A stretch of DNA of 64,000 nt from Avena insularis (GCA_023614405.1 CM042694.1:94595285-94659284); one strand, 5' to 3'; numbered from the stretch's first letter, positions 35,045 through 45,914 are shown. Numbers and translations: made by a program. Notes: generated by a model not told the origin, from the sequence alone.

Positions 35045-38000
35045 GGATGCTTTAGGGTCTACTTATATAGTATTCTCCTTGTGGGTCTATGACCTCGTCA
35101 AGAAAAAATGCAGCAAATTCCTCTTGGATTGCTATTAGGCGGTCCTCTGGTAGGAGTTTGTCCCGCATCGCGTCCAACTATGTAAAAAAGAGATCGTATG
35201 GATTAGACTCAACACGATTTTTTGTAATAATAAAAATAAAGGGTGAATATATTGTTTACTTACTCGAATATTTTCTGAGGGCTTCTCAATACTGATGCGA
35301 ATGAACTCGCACACGTAGAATCCACATAGATTAGTTCCCTAAGGCTGCCTCGCGCACTTTACAAGAATAGAATTCAATCAAATAATAACGCTACCATGAT
35401 AAATGCACATAAACTAGAATTAAATAGATGCGCGGACTTAGCTCGTACTACTTACTGAGAGTGATTTAAAAAATAGCTCCTCACGCCATTGACCGCGGAC
35501 ATGTTTCTTAAACTTTGTCCAAACCCTACCCGACAAAGAAAATTAATGTATGAGTTAATAACTACTTGATATCCCAGAAAATGAACGAAAGAAACCGATA
35601 TAGTGCGATAATGGTTGAAATTACCTCTAGAGCGCATCGATAATGATGCGGTAGTTTTCAATGTCTTTGTTTAGTGAGTCCATGATGTGAACTCTTTCTA
35701 TGTCAAGTGAAATGCTTAGAAGAATCCAGTGGTACCTACGCAAGGTTTACATACGTCAGTAACTCATCATTTACACTGAACATCGAGTAAGCAAAAAATT
35801 AATGTGTATAAAAACTCACTTGCCGTCGTGGTAAAGAAATAATATTTCGTTACAGAAATGTTGTTTCGTGAGAAACCGCAACAAGTTGTGCTCGGTCTCC
35901 AGTGGTTTATCCTTTAGTATAGCTCCATGAACTCGATGTGGGTCAATGTACCCAAATCCGTTGATAGCCTTTCTTTTACAATCGAGCATCTTCATTCTGC
36001 ATCACTATATATAGCGTACAAAAGAATATAGTGAGTATACTTACCGGCAATAAATTGAAAAAGCTGAGATAGAGACCTAATTACATAAATAAAGTAATCA
36101 CTTACAAACAATACGAACTAAGGATAGTTTTGTCGAGTTCCTTTAGATTGAATAACTGAAATAATTCTGTAAATTCAATAGGACCTCGTCTTCAATGAAG
36201 TAATGCGATTTTCGAACTTTCAGTATGAGCCAATTTCGCTGTTCTTTTGATGCTTTCATGTACCATTCATGGAATCGTCGCATTTGTGTTGGCATATCCC
36301 GAAGCCTCTCAGAACTGACCAGAGGCTCCCCATTAACAAATTTGGGTGCTACCTCAGCCTTGGGCATATCGCCATGAATAATTTCATGAATAGGCATACC
36401 ACATTGCTCGGCCAATATCCTAGCCGTTTCCGGATCCATAGGTTCTTCCTCATATAGTTGAGGTTTGGGTATGTTCACCTGGAGTGGGGGGAGCGATTGG
36501 TTTGCTTGTTTCCCTAGCTGGGGAACATCTCTTTTGGTTCTTCGGCTACCACTCGATTGTTTTGCTTGTTTCCCCAGCTAGGGACGCGTCTGTACGATGC
36601 TTCCTCTACCACTCGATTGTTTTGCTTGTTCCCCCTGCTGGGGAACCTCTTTTTTGATGCTTCCTCTACCGCTTGATCTCTTTTGTTTCAATGTCTTCTG
36701 AAGACATCGTGTATAGTCATCTGGCGCATTTAACTGAGCTTGGGATGGCTGCGTCAGTAATTTCCTAAAGTGCTCCTTGGTTTCCGGTTTTATTTGGACC
36801 TCTGGCTCAGGTTGTTTCTTTTTAAAATGAGCATCCACTTCGGCACGTACGACCGCATCGGTCTCCTCATCGGTCAGGTTGTAAGCCCTCTTGGGAGGAA
36901 CCGGCGGTACTCTTGGGAGGGGCGACAACTGTTGCTTCGGGGCGTTGGTTATCGCTCGACGGAGCGGTGGTATTCTTCCGCTTTTGCCCCTTAGTGGGTG
37001 GAGGCAGCTGCCTAGATTGAGATGGACTCGTGTTGGGGTCATGGATTGGACTATTACTGGGAGGAGACGGTGCACTTGGAGGTGGACTTGGAGGAGACGG
37101 TGCACTGGGAGGAGACGGTTGCCTTGGTGGAGAAGGTGTCCTTGGTGTCGAGCCTGGAAACTTGATGTATTCTTTTTTCCAAAGAATGAAGCCACTCGTG
37201 ACTTCTCCCAGTGTCGTCTCCCCTTCACCTCCAGGGATGTCAAGCTGTAGTGACTGACACATAGGTAGAATTTCATCCACACCGACACGAGCATAACCAG
37301 CTAGAATCGGATTGCAATGGTAGGTCGCTCCCGGTGCAGAAGGTAAAGCAAAGCCGGCCGCCACCTTCATGGATATATTCTTCAGTTCAACATGCAGCTC
37401 ACAACTAGTCTTCTCCTTAATTGCATCCACGGGGTACACATCCATCGTTGCATCATTACCGTGGCCCTCCGTGGAAGCCACGCTGATTTTCCGTTGCGAT
37501 GGGCCGACCGTACTGTCCGGTGTAGGATCTTGCTGTCGGAGTCCTTTAAGTTCATTAAGCTCTTGGTGATACTCCTGCAGCGTGGCTTGAAACCTCGCGA
37601 ACCGCTCCGTATCCTCCTCTTTTTGTCGGTTTGTTCTTCTCGATCGGCTTCTGTACGTGTCACGGTGCTCGGGAAACCCGATAACCCATGGATAAGAAGG
37701 TCCAAACCCTCTTGTTCGTCCAGCCTTTTCAGGATTCCCGAGAGCCTTTGCCAGCTCATCGTTCTCTCTATCGGGAACAAACGTTCCCTCTTCAACCTCT
37801 TTCATCACTTTAGCCTGTTTCTTCGGCTGCAACAATCTCGCATGTTTCTGGGTCTAATGATGCCCCATGCCCGAATACCCAATTTCTTGACCTCAAGGGC
37901 CAACTAGACGTAGCTGGAGTGACCCCTTTAGCCTCTAGGTCAGCCTCAGTTTTATCCCACTTAGGCATGGCACTCCTGTAGCCACCTGTGCCCATATGAT

Positions 38001-38833
38001 GGTGATATTTCTTTTTGGCTGCATTTTCCTTATTTTTTGCTGATATTGCCTTAGCTGGTGCTGAGGTCTTGTATTCCACAAATGCGGCCCAGTTATCCTG
38101 CTGCAACTCTAGTGGGCCAACGAATGGAGGAGTTGTTTCCTTCAAGACATACTTGTGGTACAATTTTTTTTCCATTCCTTGAATAGTTCGGCCATCTTCT
38201 TAAGAGCAAAGTGCTTGACTTTCCTCGTCATTTGCTGTGTGATCTCATCAGTCTCCAAGACAGGTAGGGTGAAATGTGTCATGAGAGAATTCCATATTGT
38301 ATCTTTCGCTCTGTCATGTACAAAACTAGCCCCAGCTGGATCCTTTTTCTTTCCTGGCTTGTTCCAGTTTCGCGTGGTGATCGGGACTTTGTCTCTAACA
38401 ATCACTCCGTATTGACTTGTAAATGCATTCGCAACTTCTTTGGGCTCCAGCGGTTGACCCTGTGGAGAGACTAAGTCAATGCTGAAACGGACATCAGCGG
38501 GCAACTTGTGTGTCGGGCCTTGTGTATTTGTAGAAGATTGGCCGGAAGCGGAGGTCTAAGAGAAAAAACATTCGTCACTGCATATATACGAATCAATTAG
38601 TGCATCTATACTAGTGAACCATCGATAGAGGCTTTATATACATTGATGGAGTTTGTCATTATTATGGTGTCTTCACCATGGTCTCCACGATGGTCAACAC
38701 CATCGTCTCCACTATTTGGTCCACCATCGTCTCCTCCAGACAAATTAAGATATTCGGAGCCATCATAATAAGACCCCCCAGTACCCTCATCTATAATGTC
38801 GAGGAGCTCCTCTTCATTCTGTCTACCGTCCAT
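35045..38833 (-). pseudogene. CACTA TNPA-like gene with C-terminal Ulp1-type (C48) protease domain
   Basis: A spliced minus-strand gene. Exon 1 starts at 38833 (MDGRQNEEELLDIIDEG) and is acidic. The next exon begins after an acceptor at 38556-38557 and runs through a TNPA-type region to about 36890, including a conserved block (CELHVELKNISMKVAAG near 37385-37335). A proline/serine-rich linker and a 20-residue tandem repeat (36495-36674) follow. The end is an Ulp1-like cysteine protease in short exons at about 36190-36107, 35997-35820, 35735-35640, 35530-35455, 35335-35260 and 35192-35047. Catalytic residues are visible: His in YHWILLS (near 35731), Asp in HIMDSL (35678-35680) and Cys in LCGFYVCEF (35324-35326). 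One-base shifts (A run near 38165, near 37828, near 36900) and stops near 36578 and 35630 break it. TNPA proteins bind subterminal repeats; the protease substrate, if any, is unknown. Confidence 0.75.
36495..36674 (-). repeat. 60-bp coding minisatellite, three copies (20-residue repeat)
   Basis: GATTG(G/T)TTTGCTTGTT recurs at 36495, 36555 and 36615 with an exact 60-bp period. On the minus strand it encodes a basic 20-residue repeat containing GKQAKQSSG-like text in the linker before the protease domain. Confidence 0.8.
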
Positions 38834-38934
38834 AGCTTAACTAATACAGAAAAAGAATATTGCATTAAGTAAAAGAATATTACAACTTTGATAACTCAGA
38901 TATAGTACTTAGTGATTAAGATAAATTACAATAA

Positions 38935-39087
38935 TATAAGATAAAGTACATTATTAATACATCACCGGAGAATAGCTCGGGTGCATTATAGGATAAAGTA
39001 TAAGATAAAGTACATTATTAATACATCACCGGAGAATAGCTCGGGTGCATTATAGGATAAAGTATAAGATAAAGTACATTATTAAGA
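38935..39087. repeat. 64-bp tandem repeat in the TNPA-like 5' region
   Basis: TATAAGATAAAGTACATTAT recurs at 38935, 38999 and 39063 with a 64-bp period (two full copies and part of a third). Each full unit carries GGAGAATAGCTCGGGTG, which also occurs once at about 39158, apparently the source copy. Confidence 0.8.
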
Positions 39088-39479
39088 TAAACTAGCGAAC
39101 GCGGCTGCGATTACGTACTCTGAGGAGCTCTACAGCCATAGAAGAGGAACCATCACTGGAGAATAGCTCGGGTGAGATCCGTGAACCTGCCAGATATTGG
39201 AGAACCTAGTCTCCAAAAGATACATGTATCACCGTATATGCTCGTCCTCCTCCCTGATACGACGACGTACCACCTCCTCGGGGGCTAGCTCCCTCTGCAC
39301 CGCTCCTGGACCTCGTGGACGCCATCAAAGAAGCTCCGGGTCGACGATGATACCCGGATTCCTCACCAAGGTACGAGTCCCGACAGGTAGCACCTCCCAG
39401 TGCCAACCCGGCGGAGCCCAGACTCGGACATCCCCGACGGAGTCCAGTAGGCTCGAACGAGGTGGATGGCATAACTAAA

Positions 39480-39965
39480 TAATAGCAATAAACAATCATA
39501 AAACATAAACAGTAACTAAATCACTAAGTATATATTGCCCTAATAACAATAACCCTAAACCTATCACTAACTAAACTAAACTTAATTAACTAAGTATTCT
39601 AACTAACCCTAGATAGATAGTAATCTATACAATTAACCTAATACTAATACTAACTAATTCTAAATACTAACCTAATACTAATACTAACTAATATTAATAG
39701 AAAATACTAATATTAATCTAATACTAACCTAAATACTAATACTAACTAACCTAATACTAACCTAAATACTAATACTAACCTAATACTAATATACTAACTA
39801 CCCCTAAATACTAATTAACCCTAAATACTAACTACTCCTATATACTAATTAAACAAAATTAACGCTAAATACTAATATACTAACTAACCCTAAATACTAA
39901 TTAACCCTAAATACTAATTAACCAAAATTAACAACATATAACACGAAAATTAACAACATATAACA
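39480..39965. repeat. Degenerate ACTAAC/CTAAATA array
   Basis: Nearly 500 bases are built from short units such as TACTAACCTAA and CCCTAAATACTAATTAA. Several units contain CCCTAAA, identical to one plant telomere repeat, but never in perfect tandem. It lies in the 5' region of the minus-strand TNPA-like gene. Confidence 0.7.
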
Positions 39966-40137
39966 CCCTAATAACAACTAACATATGAGGCGGTACAGGC
40001 GATGAGACGATGAAGCGCAGACGGTGGCGGCACGGACGATGGCGGCGGCGGTGGCACGGCGGCGGCAGCATGCAACGAACGTCTCTGCGGGGAAGAATGT
40101 GATCTGGCTCTCCGGTCAGGTGGCTCGACGGGCGTGG

Positions 40138-40283
40138 TATTTATACCACCTTTAGCCCTGGTTATGTCTGAACCGGGCTAAAGGCTGCCCGCCGCACTTC
40201 CATGGCCAAAACCCTTTAGTCCCGGTTTGTAATCCTTTAGCCTCGGTTTGTATTACAAACCGGGGCTAAAGGTTATTTTTGGC
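40138..40283 (-). promoter_or_regulatory. Putative promoter of the TNPA-like gene with subterminal-type repeats
   Basis: A minus-strand TATA box lies in the palindromic GGTGGTATAAATACCAC (TATAAATA, 40138-40145), followed downstream by a GC-rich leader. Directly upstream are four copies of the element's own subterminal motif (at about 40148-40182, 40212-40226, 40228-40241 and 40252-40272). Such motifs normally sit at transposon ends; here they are 5.6-6 kb from either end. Confidence 0.5.
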
Positions 40284-40535
40284 ACCAAACCCAAAATTGG
40301 TTTATAGTTTTTAGAAAATTATGTATTATATATCAAAATTTTCAGAAAAAGAAGATCTATAATTTAAATCTATTGTCATACTTTATTATACAACTTAAAT
40401 GAAATTATCTATTATCTAACAAGTACTATATTTAGTAGAAATATTCACAAAAAATAATAAAAATATAGTTTATTATTTAAAAATGAAAAAATACATATAA
40501 TATAGCAAAATATTCACAAAAATATAGTAGAAATG

Positions 40536-40643
40536 TTCTCCCGCCATTTCCCCCGCTTCCCGCCATTTCCCCCGTTTCCCGCCATGTTTCTCCCGTCATT
40601 TCTCCCGCTTCCCGCCATGTTCTCTCGCCATGTCCCTCTATAT
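40536..40643 (+). promoter_or_regulatory. Putative promoter of the plus-strand CACTA gene with E2F-like sites
   Basis: TTTCCCGCC (40575-40583) matches the plant E2F consensus exactly. CTTCCCGCC occurs at 40556 and 40608, and CTCCCGCC at 40538. A TATA-like CTATATCTA follows at 40638-40646, and the first ATG is at 40696, a plausible core-promoter spacing. The sites belong to a short CCCGCCATTTCCCCCG-type tandem repeat, so repeat expansion alone could have produced them. Confidence 0.4.
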
Positions 40644-40695
40644 CTAGGCCGACCACCATTTCCATCGACACATCCACACTTTCTCTCTCACAACA

Positions 40696-41335
40696 ATGGA
40701 CACCGCCATCGGGCTTTTCTTCGAGGGAGACCGAGGCGTCAGGCGCCCAGCTACCCATGCCCGTCGGGATACCGGCCTCAGCTGGTGGATCTTTGGCTGG
40801 AGGGGTTCCTGTTCCTCCTATGTCTCAAGGTTCAGCCCGTCAGGCGGCCATCACGAACCACTTCTACCTCGAGCTCACGCCGGAGCAGCGGATGGATCCC
40901 CATTGGGATCCCGACAACCTCGACACCTAGAATGCCTTCTTCGCAAACTGGCAGGAAAGGGAGCTCGCCAGGTACGAGGGTAACGGCCCGCCCCCAATGA
41001 ACCACAACGAGGCTGGTCGCCTCCTGTGGTGGGCGAACCGGACTATCGCCGGTGTGATGCGCTACATCGCCATGGGAGACCATCCTCGCCTGAGGTACCC
41101 GCACTTTCACCAGCAGCATAGCCACAAGAATGGTGGTGGTGAAGGCCTAGGACGTACTGGGGTCGTCATCCGGGAGCCCCCTCCCCCGCGCGTCGTGAAT
41201 CTGAGGCCGGAGGATCCATCCGCGTGCTACGAGGAAGGGTTGAGGATCCATCCACGTGCTACGAGTGACGACGATGACGATTCCGAACACGACCCAGAAG
41301 TTGTGTACTACAGGGCTAGATATGATTATAACTAA
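40696..41335 (+). pseudogene. Plus-strand CACTA gene of unknown function, decayed
   Basis: After a plausible promoter and ATG (40696), the frame that reads naturally shifts by one base within the first 30 codons. It then runs with one TAG at about 40928 to the stop at 41335, about 210 codons in all. Recognisable text includes ITNHFYLELTPEQRMDP, a conserved-looking middle (MNHNEAGRLLWWANRTIAG) and an acidic end (DDDDDSEHDPEV). I do not recognise a domain. It diverges from the TNPA-like gene and converges on the transposase gene, whose 3' end is at 41666. A 24-base direct duplication near 41209-41267 lengthens the C-terminal part. Confidence 0.5.
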
Positions 41336-41665
41336 TTTTTACGTTTTAATATTAATAAATGTCTGGCCAAAACAAGTTGCAATACTACCTATTGAGATCG
41401 AGAAAGTTCATATCCATATACATATAAGAAGATCATTAAAAATAAAGGTTTAATAATATTGTACATCACCAACATCCACACATGTTAGGGTTTTCTTCTA
41501 ATCCGTAACCATGGAGCATCTTCCTTATTTAACGGGATGCTTGGGTCATCCTTCACAGCGAAGGGCGGAATTTCATGAAACTTATCATAATCTTCTGACA
41601 TGTCTGTCTTATCCTCCACCCCCACGATGTTTCTTTTTCCTGAAAGAACTATGTGGCGCTTTGGC

Positions 41666-44600
41666 TCATCGGATGCTGTATTTTTTTTGCTTATCTTTCC
41701 TTTTTCTCGGTTTGGTAGACATGTCCTTCACATAAAAAACCTGAGCCACATCATTGGCTAGGACAAATGGTTCATCTCTATACGCAAGGTTGTTGAGATC
41801 CACTGTTGTCATTCCGTATTTCTTGTCTACCTCAACCCCGCCTCCTGTCAGCTTGACCCATTTGCACCGAAACAAAGGAACCTTAAAAAAAGGTCCATAG
41901 TCAAGTTCCCATATCTCCTCTATGTAACCATAATATGTATCCTTTTGCTCATTCTCGTCTGTTGCATCAAATCGGACACCACTGTTTTGATTGGTGCTCT
42001 TTTTATTTTGGGCGATCGTGTAAAATATATTCACATTTATCTCGTACCCTTGGAAAGTCAATATAGTCGAAGATGGTGACCTGGCCAACAAGTACAACTG
42101 CTCTCCAACATTTATGTCATTCATGAGGTGTGACTGCAACCAACCGCCAAAAGTACTCATATGTTCATCTCTAATCCAGGAGCCAGGCTTCCCCGGGTTG
42201 TTGGAGTGTACAATATTTTTGTGTTTCTCGATATACGGAGCCACCAAGGTGGAACTTTGCAGAACTGTGTAGTGTGCTTTAGTGAGAGAATGTCCGTCCA
42301 TACATATCCTTTCTTTCTTTCCTAGCGTGCCTTTTCCACTAATTCTACCCTCATGCCGTGATTCAGGAACACCGATGGGCTTAAGGTCAGGAATAAAGTC
42401 AACACAAAACTCAATGACCTTCTCTGTTCCATATCCCTTTGAGATGCTTCCTTCTGGCCTAGCACGGTTATGAACATATTTCTTTAACACTCCCATGAAC
42501 CTCTCAAAGGTGAACATATTGTGTAGAAATACAGGACCAAGAATGTTAATCTCATCGACTATGTGAACTAGGAGGTGAGTCATAATATTGAAGAAGGATG
42601 GTGGGAACACCAACTCGAAGCTGACAAGACATTGGACCACATCTTTCTGTAACCTTAGTAGACTATCTAGACTGATTACCTTCTGAGAAATTGCATTGAG
42701 AAACGCACATAGTTTCACAATGGGTACTCGAACATTTTCCGGCAGTTGTCCCCTCAATGCAATCAGAAGCAGGTGGGTCATAAGCACGTGGCAGTCATGA
42801 GACTTTAGGTTTTGAAATTTTTCTCTGCCATATTTATTATTCTCTTTATGTTCGACGAGAAACCAGACGGGACCTTGATACTGTAAAGAACTTCAAAAAA
42901 GATTTCCTTCTCTTCTTTGGTAAGAGCGTAGCTAGCAGTACCTTCAAACAGCTCTGGATGCATGCCGTCTCGGTCTTTTATACGTTGTTGGTCCTGCCGT
43001 GCTTCAGGTGTATCTTTGCTCTTCCCATACATGCCCAAGAAGCCTAGCAGCGTCACGCAAAGATTCTTCGTCAGGTGCATCACGTCAATTGCAGAGCGGA
43101 CCTCTAGGACTTTCCAATAGGGTAGCTCCCAAAATATAGATTTCTTTTTCCACATGGGTGCATGTCCGACATCGTCCTTCAGAACAGATTGTCTACCAGG
43201 ACCCTTTCCAAAGATTAATTTTAAATCCTTCACCATGTCAAATACATCATCACCAGTACGGCGGATAGGCTTACACAGGTTGTCTGCCTCACCATACCTT
43301 TCTTTCTTAGGATGTGCGAGGGTGGAAGAAAACGACGATTCCCCGGGTACACATTCTTCTTACATTTATCCAAATATATACTTTCAGTATCGTTTAAACA
43401 GTGTGTGCATGCATTGTATCCCTTGTTTGTCTGTCCTGAAATGTTACTAAGAGCAGGCCAATCATTGATTGTTATGAACAACGACGCTCGTAGGTCAAAT
43501 TCCTCCTGCTTGTTCTCATCCCACACACGTACACCTTGTCTGTGCCACAACTGTAAGAGTTCTTTAACTAATGGCCTTAGGTACACATCAATGTCGTTGC
43601 CGGGTTGCTTCGGGCCTTGGATGAGCACTGGCGTCATAATAAACTTCCGCTTCATGCACAACCAAGGAGGAAGGTTATAAATACACAGAGTCACAGCCAA
43701 AAGGTGCTATGACTGCAGCTCTGCTCCCCAAAAGGATTCATGCCATCTGTACTTAGACCAAACCATAAGTTCCTCGCATCACCTGCAAAGTATGGAAACT
43801 CTCTCTCGATTTTTCTCCACTGCGACCCATCAGCGGGGTGTCTCAACATCTCGTCTTTCTTACGGTCTTCCATGTGCCATCGCAACAACTTGGCATGCTC
43901 TTTGTTCCTGAATAAACGTTTCAACCGTGGTATTATAGGAGCATACCACATCACCTTGGCAGGAACCCTCTTCATGCGGTGCTCTCCCTCAACATCACCA
44001 GGGTCATCTCGTCTTATCTTATACCGCAATGCAGTGCATACTGGGCATGCATCCAAATTCTCGTACTCGCCGCGGTAGAGGATGCAGTCATTAATGCATG
44101 CATGTATCTTCTGCACCTCTAATCCTAGAGGGCAGACAACCTTCTTTGCTTCGTAGGTACTGGTGGGCAGTTCGTTATCCTTTGGAAGCAACTTCTTTAT
44201 TATTCTCAGCAACTTTTCAAATCCTTTGTCAGTCACACCGTTCTCTGCCTTCCATTGCAGCAATTCTAGTGTGCTACCTAGTTTTTGTGCCCATCTTCAC
44301 AATTTGGGTACAATAATTTTTTGTGATCCTCTAACATCTTCTTGAACTTCAACCTCTCCCTTTCAGTTACGCATTCTTCCTGGGCATCGGCAATGGCCTG
44401 ACTAAGATCATCATCGGGCAGATCCGATGCCCGTTCTTCATCTTTTTCTTCATCAATGTCTTCCATTGTAGTACCATCGTATTCAGGGTAGTCGTTGTCA
44501 TTCTCTTCTTCTTTGTTGTCTTCCATCATAACCCCTCTTTCTCCGTGCTTGGTCCAACAATTATAGCCGGTCATGAAACCGGACCGAAACAGGTGGCTGT

Positions 44601-44769
44601 GAAGGACTCTTGAGGAAGAGTATTCTTTATGATTCCGACAGACACCACATGGACAAGACATAAAACCACTCCGCTTGTTTGCCTCGGCCACAAGAAGAAA
44701 AGAATGCACGCCTTTAATGAACTCGTTAGAGAGTCGGTCAGCGTACATCCATTGCCGGCTCATCTGCAA
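41666..44769 (-). pseudogene. CACTA transposase (TNPD, tnp2 family), frameshifted
   Basis: The minus-strand gene starts at 44769 (MQMSRQWMYADRLSNEF). Order: transposase-associated N-terminal domain with CPCGVCRNH (to about 44540), an acidic linker, the tnp2 transposase core (about 44200-43250; CPLGLEVQKIHACINDCI, LSTDGMNPFG), then C-terminal regions of the kind annotated as DUF4218 (about 42780-42380; FMGVLKKYVHNRARPEGSI) and DUF4216 (about 42050-41850; FRCKWVKL), with a basic tail (KPRKRKDKQKK) ending at 41666. It would cut the element at its TIRs. Single-base shifts near 44283, 43706, 43295 and 42815 break the frame, mostly in short homopolymers; there is no other large gap. Confidence 0.88.
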
Positions 44770-44825
44770 TATATAATTAATTAATTACATCAAACATAGT
44801 CATAATTAATTAGTACTAATCTAAA

Positions 44826-44892
44826 ACCAGCAACCGGGACTAAAGATATGATGAACCTTTAGTCCCAGTTGGAGGCACCAACCGGGACTAAA
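44826..44892. repeat. Subterminal-type repeats just upstream of the transposase start
   Basis: Three copies of ACCGGGACTAAA or its complement occur 60-120 bases upstream of the transposase ATG. They are the GGGACTAAAG variant of the motif at the ends. Confidence 0.6.
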
Positions 44893-45115
44893 TGTGGATG
44901 TGGAGACAACATGTCGACACTATGTCCTCAGTGGGTAGCACTAAGCCAGTAAATTAAATGCCGACACTATTTTGGGTGGGTGGCAGCACTATGTCAGCGT
45001 GAGTGTGTCGACATTATGTCATCAGTGCCCGACACTATGTTGTGCTGCTTAATCTATAGATAGGTATGCATTCTTGTGAAGAACTGCAAGATGGTGTATG
45101 AGACCAGGGACACCA

Positions 45116-45183
45116 CTACGACGGAGCTTCTCGAAGATGTCTTAGGACCTCTTCCTCAGACATCTTCGAGGAGCTCGCCGTAG
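45116..45183. ncRNA. Small-RNA-precursor-like hairpin, copy 1
   Basis: Arm 45116-45147 pairs with arm 45153-45183 over about 31 bases with roughly four mismatches or bulges and a five-base loop. The core is CTCGAAGATGTCT and its complement AGACATCTTCGAG. It is inside the CACTA, upstream of the transposase gene. A pre-miRNA or hairpin-siRNA role is inference. Confidence 0.35.
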
Positions 45184-45283
45184 AGGCACTCTCTAATATG
45201 TGAAATTAGTTAGCTCCACCAGCATACTGATTTAGCTAGAGAAGATATAAACCGAAAGATGGTGTGGGAGAGCAGGGACACCA

Positions 45284-45351
45284 CTACGGCAGAGCTTCTC
45301 GAAGATGTCTTAGGATCCCGTCCTCAGACATCTTCGAGGAACTCGCCATAG
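45284..45351. ncRNA. Small-RNA-precursor-like hairpin, copy 2
   Basis: This is a second copy of the hairpin 168 bases away, with arms 45284-45315 and 45321-45351. The two copies lie in a direct repeat of about 120 bases (45088-45207 and 45257-45378). The stem core is identical in both copies, while loop and flanks differ. Confidence 0.35.
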
Positions 45352-45904
45352 AGGCACTCCCTAATATGTGAATTGTGATGTCTTCTTATCAAGCTTTTAT
45401 GAATTAACCCTATCTTTGTTACAAATTTTTCAGTTTGTTGAACGCAGGTAGATGAAGAAGGATATTTTGCCCAGCTAGCTAGTTAGTTAGAATGATGAAC
45501 TCGCGCATATGTGTGCTTCTAAAATCAATTTTCGAGACTCTATGTGCCAAAACAAGATATATATTGATAGAATAATCCACATATTGTAATATTTACCTTA
45601 GAGTTCCTTACATTAATACAAGATAGATATAATCTAAACATTGATATCATGCTATCACTGTAAAAATTACTACCAAACTAAATCCACAAATCCATCTATA
45701 AGATAGAGCATGAAATGAGCTAATATAGCAATGAGAGTTCAAAGGATGAAGTTGCTCAACTTTTAGAACCTTTGGATAGATGGGGCACCACAAAATCTAG
45801 ACAAATCTTGAGGAAAAAAAGGGCATGACCTCGAGCTTGAAGCAAGAAAGAGAGAGAGAGGAGAGCCACCAGCTTGAATGGTGGCTCGGGCAGGGGAAGA
45901 AGAA

Positions 45905-45914
45905 GATATAGCCA
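45905..45914 (-). promoter_or_regulatory. Possible TATA box for the transposase transcript
   Basis: Minus-strand GGCTATATCTTCTT lies just inside the right subterminal array, the usual place for a CACTA promoter. The leader would run through the hairpin region to the ATG at 44769. Confidence 0.3.

Noticed and set aside
39548..39965. Interstitial telomere array
   Set aside because: CCCTAAA words occur but are separated by ACTAACT-type words, with no perfect tandem run, so it is not called as telomeric.
40477..40758. Minus-strand ORF rich in GETWRE repeats
   Set aside because: It is the antisense of the CCCGCC/TTTCCC tandem repeat upstream of the plus-strand gene; the repetition produces the ORF.
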